Origin: Palleronia salina
GTDB lineage: Bacteria; Pseudomonadota; Alphaproteobacteria; Rhodobacterales; Rhodobacteraceae
Assembly (NCBI RefSeq): GCF_900141995.1
Contig: NZ_FQZA01000006.1
Location: 62,001-126,000, forward strand
Reading direction: 5' to 3'
DNA: 64,000 nt
Shown here: one piece after another, positions 60,005 to 64,000 of the stretch
Layout of the letters: each line of letters opens with the position of its first letter
Numbering within the stretch: the first letter of the stretch is position 1
Program-made: the position numbers and the translations under genes
Notes under the pieces: model-generated
Told to the model about the DNA's origin: nothing
Databases searched by the model: none
The model's input: only the letters and a program-made list of their open reading frames with translations

Positions 60005-61312
60005 ATGAGCGATTCCACCTCGGGGCAGGCGTCCTCCGCCGGACGCAGCGGCCCCAATCGAAGCTTCTTTTCACAGCTCGAGCTCGATCTGCGCCTTCTG
60101 GGCATGATCGGTGCCTTCCTGCTGATCTGCATCCTGTTCAATATCATGACCGGCGGGCAATTCCTGACGCCGCGCAACCTGTTCAACCTGACCATCCAGA
60201 CCGTGTCGGTCGCGATCATGGCCACCGGCATGGTGTTCATCATTGTCACCCGCCATATCGACCTTGCCGTGGGCTCGCTTCTCGCGACCTGTTCGGCCGT
60301 GATGGCGATGATGCAGACGGCCTGGCTGCCCGACATGCTGGGCATCCCGCTGGGCAGCCCGTCGCTCGCCATCCTTGCCATCATCTTCGGCGTCATCGTG
60401 GGCGGCATCATCGGCGGCTTCCAGGGCTACCTCGTGGGCTTCCTCGGCATCCCGGCCTTCATCGTGACGCTGGGCGGCCTGCTGGTCTGGCGCAACGTGG
60501 CCTGGTACCTGACCAACGGTCAGACCATCGGCCCGCTCAACGAGACCTTCCAGCTCTTCGGCGGGATCAACGGCACGCTGGGCGAGACGTGGTCCTGGAT
60601 CGTGGGCCTCATCGCGGCGGCCGCGGCGGTCCTGGCGCTGGTTTCGGGGCGCCGGTCCAAGCTGCGCCATGATTTCCCGGTGAAGCCGATCTGGGCCGAG
60701 TTCGTGGTGGGCGGCATCTTCGTCGCCGCCATCCTGGGCTTCATCGCCATCCTGAACGCCTACGAGGTGCCGTCGCGCGTGCTGGAGCGCCAGTTCGAGG
60801 CGCGGGGCGAAACCGTGCCCGAGGGCTTCACCGCCTCCTACGGCCTGCCGATCTCGGTCCTGCTGCTGATCGCCGTGGCGATCGTGATGACGGTCGTCGC
60901 GCGCAAGACGCGGTTCGGACGCTACATCTTCGCCACCGGGGGCAACCCCGACGCGGCCGAGCTGTCGGGCATCAACACCCGCATGCTCACCGTGAAGGTC
61001 TTCGCGCTGATGGGCGTGCTGGTCGCCATCGCGGGCCTCGTCGCCTCGTCGCGCCTGACCTTCCATTCCAACGATATCGGCACGCTGGACGAACTGCGCG
61101 TGATCGCCGCCGCCGTCATCGGGGGCACCGCGCTCGCCGGCGGGGTCGGCACGATCTACGGCGCCATCCTCGGCGCGCTGATCATGCAGTCGCTGCAATC
61201 GGGCATGGCGATGGTGGGCGTGGATGCGCCCTTGCAGAACATCGTCGTCGGCAGCGTCCTGGTCGCCGCCGTCCTGATCGACATCATCTATCGCCGCCGC
61301 GTGGAGGGCTGA
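60005..61312 (+). CDS. xylH: sugar ABC transporter permease (xylose type)
   Basis: A 435-residue BPD_transp_2 permease with about ten helices. Its segments GGQFLTPRNLFNLTIQTVSVAIMATGM, HIDLAVGSLLA and GGFQGYLVGFLGIPAFIVTLGGLLVWRN match XylH. Located between xylF and the ATPase gene. Confidence 0.95.
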   Translation: MSDSTSGQASSAGRSGPNRSFFSQLELDLRLLGMIGAFLLICILFNIMTGGQFLTPRNLFNLTIQTVSVAIMATGMVFIIVTRHIDLAVGSLLATCSAVMAMMQTAWLPDMLGIPLGSPSLAILAIIFGVIVGGIIGGFQGYLVGFLGIPAFIVTLGGLLVWRNVAWYLTNGQTIGPLNETFQLFGGINGTLGETWSWIVGLIAAAAAVLALVSGRRSKLRHDFPVKPIWAEFVVGGIFVAAILGFIAILNAYEVPSRVLERQFEARGETVPEGFTASYGLPISVLLLIAVAIVMTVVARKTRFGRYIFATGGNPDAAELSGINTRMLTVKVFALMGVLVAIAGLVASSRLTFHSNDIGTLDELRVIAAAVIGGTALAGGVGTIYGAILGALIMQSLQSGMAMVGVDAPLQNIVVGSVLVAAVLIDIIYRRRVEG

Positions 61313-61316
61313 GACC

Positions 61317-62099
61317 ATGGCCGAGACCAAGCAACAGATCGACCGCAGCTGCACGCCGCTGGTCGCGATGAAAAACATCTCGATCGCCTTCGGCGGCGTG
61401 CAGGCCGTGGACGACGTCAGCATCGACGTCTACCCGGGCGAGGTGGTGGGCCTGCTGGGCCACAACGGCGCGGGCAAGTCCACGCTGATCAAGATCCTCG
61501 CCGGCGCCTACCGGATGGATTCGGGCGAGATCTGGATCAACGGCGAAAAGGCCGACATCCGCAGCCCGGCCGGCGCGCGCGACTACAACATCGAGACGAT
61601 CTACCAGACGCTGGCCCTGGCCGATAACCTGGACGCCTCGGCCAACCTGTTCCTGGGCCGCGAGATCACCACGTCGCTCGGCCTTGTCGACGACAGCGCG
61701 ATGGAGGCCGAGACGCGCAAGATCATGCACCGGCTGAACCCCAACTTCAAAAAGTTCAGCGTTCCGGTGTCGGCCCTGTCGGGCGGGCAGCGGCAGTCGG
61801 TGGCCATTGCCCGGGCGGTCTATTTCGACGCCAAGATCGTCATCATGGACGAGCCGACCGCCGCGCTGGGTGTGCACGAAACCGAGATGGTGGCCGAGAT
61901 CATCAAGGAGCTGAAGGCCCAGGGCCTGGGCATCGTCCTGATCAGCCACGACACGCGCGAGATGATGGCCCTGTGCGACCGGGTGTCGGTGATGAAGAAC
62001 GGCGCGCTGGTGGGCACCGAGCATGTCGAGGACGTCACCGAGGACGACATCCTCTCGATGATCATCCTCGGCAAGAACCCCAAGCGCGAAGCGGCGTAA
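61317..62099 (+). CDS. sugar ABC transporter ATP-binding protein, single ABC domain
   Basis: A 260-residue ATPase from the ATG at 61317. Walker A GHNGAGKS is at 48-55, the signature is LSGGQRQ and Walker B IVIMDEPTAALG. It is half the size of E. coli XylG, which has two ABC domains, and resembles the short FrcA-type sugar ATPase common in alphaproteobacteria. It probably acts as a homodimer. Confidence 0.93.
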   Translation: MAETKQQIDRSCTPLVAMKNISIAFGGVQAVDDVSIDVYPGEVVGLLGHNGAGKSTLIKILAGAYRMDSGEIWINGEKADIRSPAGARDYNIETIYQTLALADNLDASANLFLGREITTSLGLVDDSAMEAETRKIMHRLNPNFKKFSVPVSALSGGQRQSVAIARAVYFDAKIVIMDEPTAALGVHETEMVAEIIKELKAQGLGIVLISHDTREMMALCDRVSVMKNGALVGTEHVEDVTEDDILSMIILGKNPKREAA

Positions 62100-62451
62100 A
62101 GGGGCGGGTCGATCCCGGAGAGTCCCTGGCAGAACATCCGGGATGGTCGGACCGACACGGGATCGCACCCCTTGCCTGTGGGGGCCCACAGGCACCTCTG
62201 CAAAACATTGTGGGGGCAGCTTCCGGGTCCGAGATGGCGGCCTCTCGAGCGGGGCCTTCATCTATCGAATTCGACCTAAAGGCTTGTAATTTAGACCGCA
62301 TTCGCCAAGCTCAGCGAGCTTCAGGGACCTAATAAACCCCCGCTGTCACACCATGGCGATGACACTTCGATCCGGGCGTCGATCGTCTGCGTGACTCGTG
62401 ATAGGCGGTCACCTGGTCCGCCCATCCCCGAGTGAGAAGAGTCGCCGAACC
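62100..62451. other. spacer after the xylose operon with a 22-base palindrome, no gene seen
   Basis: About 350 bases. It contains a perfect palindrome with arms TGCCTGTGGG (62173-62182) and CCCACAGGCA (62185-62194), which may serve as an operon-end structure. No coding frame with support is visible. Composition is less codon-like than in the flanking genes. Confidence 0.45.
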
Positions 62452-63397
62452 ATGCCCGAGCGTCGAATGTTCAACCGTCGCCGCTTTCTCCAGGTCATCG
62501 GCCTCGGGGCGATATCCTCTGCCGCCTTGGGGTCATACGCGTTCGCCATCGAGCCGCTCTTGCGCCTGCAGACGACACGCCATGCCTTCACGCCCGCCGG
62601 CTGGACCCCGGGACTGAAGCTCAAGGTGGCGCTGGTTGCGGATATCCATGCCTGCAATCCGTGGATGAGCATCGATCGCATCGCGCGCACCGTCGAGCGG
62701 ACCAATGCGCTCAAGCCCGACGTCATCCTTCTTCTCGGGGACTACTCGGCGGGCATCTCCTCGCGGTTCGTGACCTCCTACGTCCATTCGAGCGAATGGG
62801 CCCCGATCCTGGCGGGTCTCCAGGCGCCCCTCGGCAGGTATGCGATCCCAGGCAATCACGACTGGTGGGAGGACAAGACGGCCCAGCGGCGTGGGCATGG
62901 ACCGACCTTCGGACAGCTCGCCCTCGAAAAGGCGGGACTGCCGGTCCTGCAGAACGAGGCGATCCGCCTGACACAGGGCAACCATCCGTTCTGGATCGCC
63001 GGGCTCGGCGACCAGCTCGCTCTCTTGCCGGGGCGCAAATACGGGCGGACGACATGGCGCGGCGTGCATGATGTCGGGGGACCCTGCGCGCGGTCACCGA
63101 TGACGCGCCCGTCATTCTCATGGCCCGCGAACCCGACATCTTTCCGGACATCAAATCGGCCGAGCGTCCCGTCGCCCTGACGGTATCGGGACATACCCAT
63201 GGCGGACAATTCCGGGTTTTCGGACATTCGCCGGTCGTGCCGTCCCGTTACGGCAATCGATACGCCTATGGACACGTCGTCGAGCCGCGCCCCGACGGAA
63301 CACCGGCGGACCTTGTCGTTTCGGGGGGCTGGGATGCTCCATCGCACCCGTCCGCTTCGGTGTCCCGCCCGAGATCGTGCTGCTCGAGCTGGGATGA
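62452..63397 (+). pseudogene. metallophosphoesterase (Tat-type, YkuE-like), frameshifted twice
   Basis: A calcineurin-like phosphoesterase starting at the ATG at 62452 (or 62467). The twin-arginine signal RRRFLQVIGLGAISSAAL precedes the fold. Metal-ligand motifs are DIHAC near 60, GDYSAG near 100, GNHDWW near 140, and SGHTHGGQ in the second frame. The first frame is lost at about 63077: five G residues where six would restore VGGTLRAVTDD. The frame is lost again at about 63331, where six G instead of seven would restore SGGLGCSIAPVRFGVP and end at the TGA at 63395-63397. Either a decayed gene or two homopolymer sequencing errors. Confidence 0.85.
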
Positions 63398-63481
63398 CGG
63401 GGCGGGGCCGGTGCGTGTCGAGCTTTTCCGCAAGATGCTTGCGGCAGGCGAAGATCGGGCCGTTCGAGATCATAGCGGATG

Positions 63482-63510
63482 AAAAAAGGGGCGCCCTCGG
63501 GGCGCCCCTT
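63482..63510 (-). terminator. intrinsic terminator after the TRAP binding protein gene
   Basis: On the minus strand an AAGGGGCGCC/GGCGCCCCTT hairpin is followed by a run of T, starting about 27 bases past the stop at 63537. Confidence 0.88.
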
Positions 63511-63536
63511 CGTTCTTATCTCAGGTCAGGTGCGGA

Positions 63537-64000
63537 TCACTCGGAGGTGCCGAGGCCAATCCGCTCCTGGAAGGCCTTGTGGCTTTCGACCAGGGCCTGG
63601 GTTTCGGGCGTCTTCTCGGCCCAGCTGTCCCACTGCTTCACGGCCGCCGCGCGGAAGGTGGCGCGGTCCTCGTCCGACCAGTCGTAGAGCGTCACGCCCT
63701 GCTTGGGCAGCTCGGTCGCGGCCTCGCCGTTGGCCACCAGCGTGTTCAGCATCAGCTTGAGCGAGATCTGGTCCATCGCGGTTTCCAGGATCGCCTTGTG
63801 CTGGTCGCTGAGCGTCTCCCACACGGCGGTCGAGCAGGCCAGGTGGTCCGCCGACATCGAGTGGAAGCCCGGATAGGTCGCGTGGCTGACCACGTCGTAG
63901 ATCCCCAGGCCCACGTTGTTGGCCAGGGTCGAGGCGTCGGCCCCGTCGATGATGCCCGTCTCGAGCGCGGTGAAGATCTCGGTGAAGTCCATCACGATGG
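63537..64000 (-). CDS. TRAP transporter substrate-binding protein (DctP family), 5' part beyond window
   Basis: The visible 154 C-terminal residues of a DctP-type periplasmic binding protein; the gene continues past base 64000. Diagnostic segments are VMDFTEIFTALETGIIDGADAS, where the T-G-I-I-D-G pattern is conserved in DctP proteins, and HMACSTAVW-like HLACSTAVWETLSDQHKAILE. The frame is open to the window edge and no start codon is assigned. The cognate DctQM membrane genes are not in view. Confidence 0.85.
   Translation of the reverse strand, partial: IVMDFTEIFTALETGIIDGADASTLANNVGLGIYDVVSHATYPGFHSMSADHLACSTAVWETLSDQHKAILETAMDQISLKLMLNTLVANGEAATELPKQGVTLYDWSDEDRATFRAAAVKQWDSWAEKTPETQALVESHKAFQERIGLGTSE

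Overview
The window is high-GC, almost fully coding DNA of an alphaproteobacterium, most likely a Rhodobacteraceae/Roseobacter-type marine bacterium. The evidence is the F1 and Fo ATP synthase operons split as atpHAGDC and atpIBEF'F (two b-type subunits), the ParA-like division regulator MipZ, a short HvrA/Spb-type H-NS protein, the ethylmalonyl-CoA pathway genes ecm and ccr, the TauE/TIGR02186 pair, and the BMP, Urt, Xyl and TRAP uptake systems. This is inferred from recognised protein families; no rRNA or tRNA gene was found to confirm taxonomy.

Layout. 1-3.7 kb: clpA (C-terminus cut by the window edge), gloB and a divergent methyltransferase. 4.0-8.9 kb: F1 operon atpH-A-G-D-C, then an H-type lectin-domain protein and a two-pass membrane protein. 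10.3-11.1 kb: mipZ, convergent. 11.3-17.2 kb (minus): translation and secretion block, promoter-proximal to distal ffh, a possible 31-aa ORF, a GNAT acetyltransferase, two half-size YeeE/YedE proteins, chorismate mutase, rpsP, rimM, trmD, rplS, rpmE; most junctions overlap. ffh is preceded by a leader of consecutive hairpins. 17.4-20 kb: small membrane and secreted proteins, a LysR and an ArsR regulator. 20.2-22.7 kb: Fo operon atpI-B-E-F'-F. 22.9-25.6 kb: an orphan secreted protein of atypical composition, an OmpA lipoprotein and an Ada-like protein.

25.8-30.2 kb: succinate dehydrogenase operon sdhC-D-A-B, with three small exported proteins between sdhA and sdhB. 30.5-35.9 kb: H-NS-like protein, ecm, a PlsC/PlsB-type acyltransferase and ccr. 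36-39.1 kb: a RecD-like helicase, then a PepSY / cytochrome b561 / membrane LuxR trio. 39.1-46.4 kb (minus): TIGR02186/TauE pair, then a nucleoside uptake and salvage operon (BMP binding protein, double ATPase, two permeases, purine nucleoside phosphorylase). 46.5-49.4 kb (minus): rimI, tsaB, a NifU-type protein, a DUF1624 membrane protein and a universal stress protein.

49.8-55.8 kb: urtABCDE urea ABC transporter. 55.9-57.4 kb: FG-GAP/ASPIC protein. 57.3-62.1 kb: ROK repressor divergent from the sugar (probably xylose) ABC operon xylF-H-G. 62.4-63.4 kb: a Tat-type metallophosphoesterase broken by two single-base frameshifts at G runs. 63.5-64 kb: the end of a TRAP substrate-binding protein gene that continues past the window.

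Most of the window is core energy metabolism (ATP synthase, complex II), translation and secretion, and carbon/nitrogen scavenging. No CRISPR array, insertion sequence, prophage or defence locus was seen. The least explained items are the ffh leader, very small ORFs, the sdhA-sdhB insert, the redox-sensor-like trio and the frameshifted phosphoesterase.
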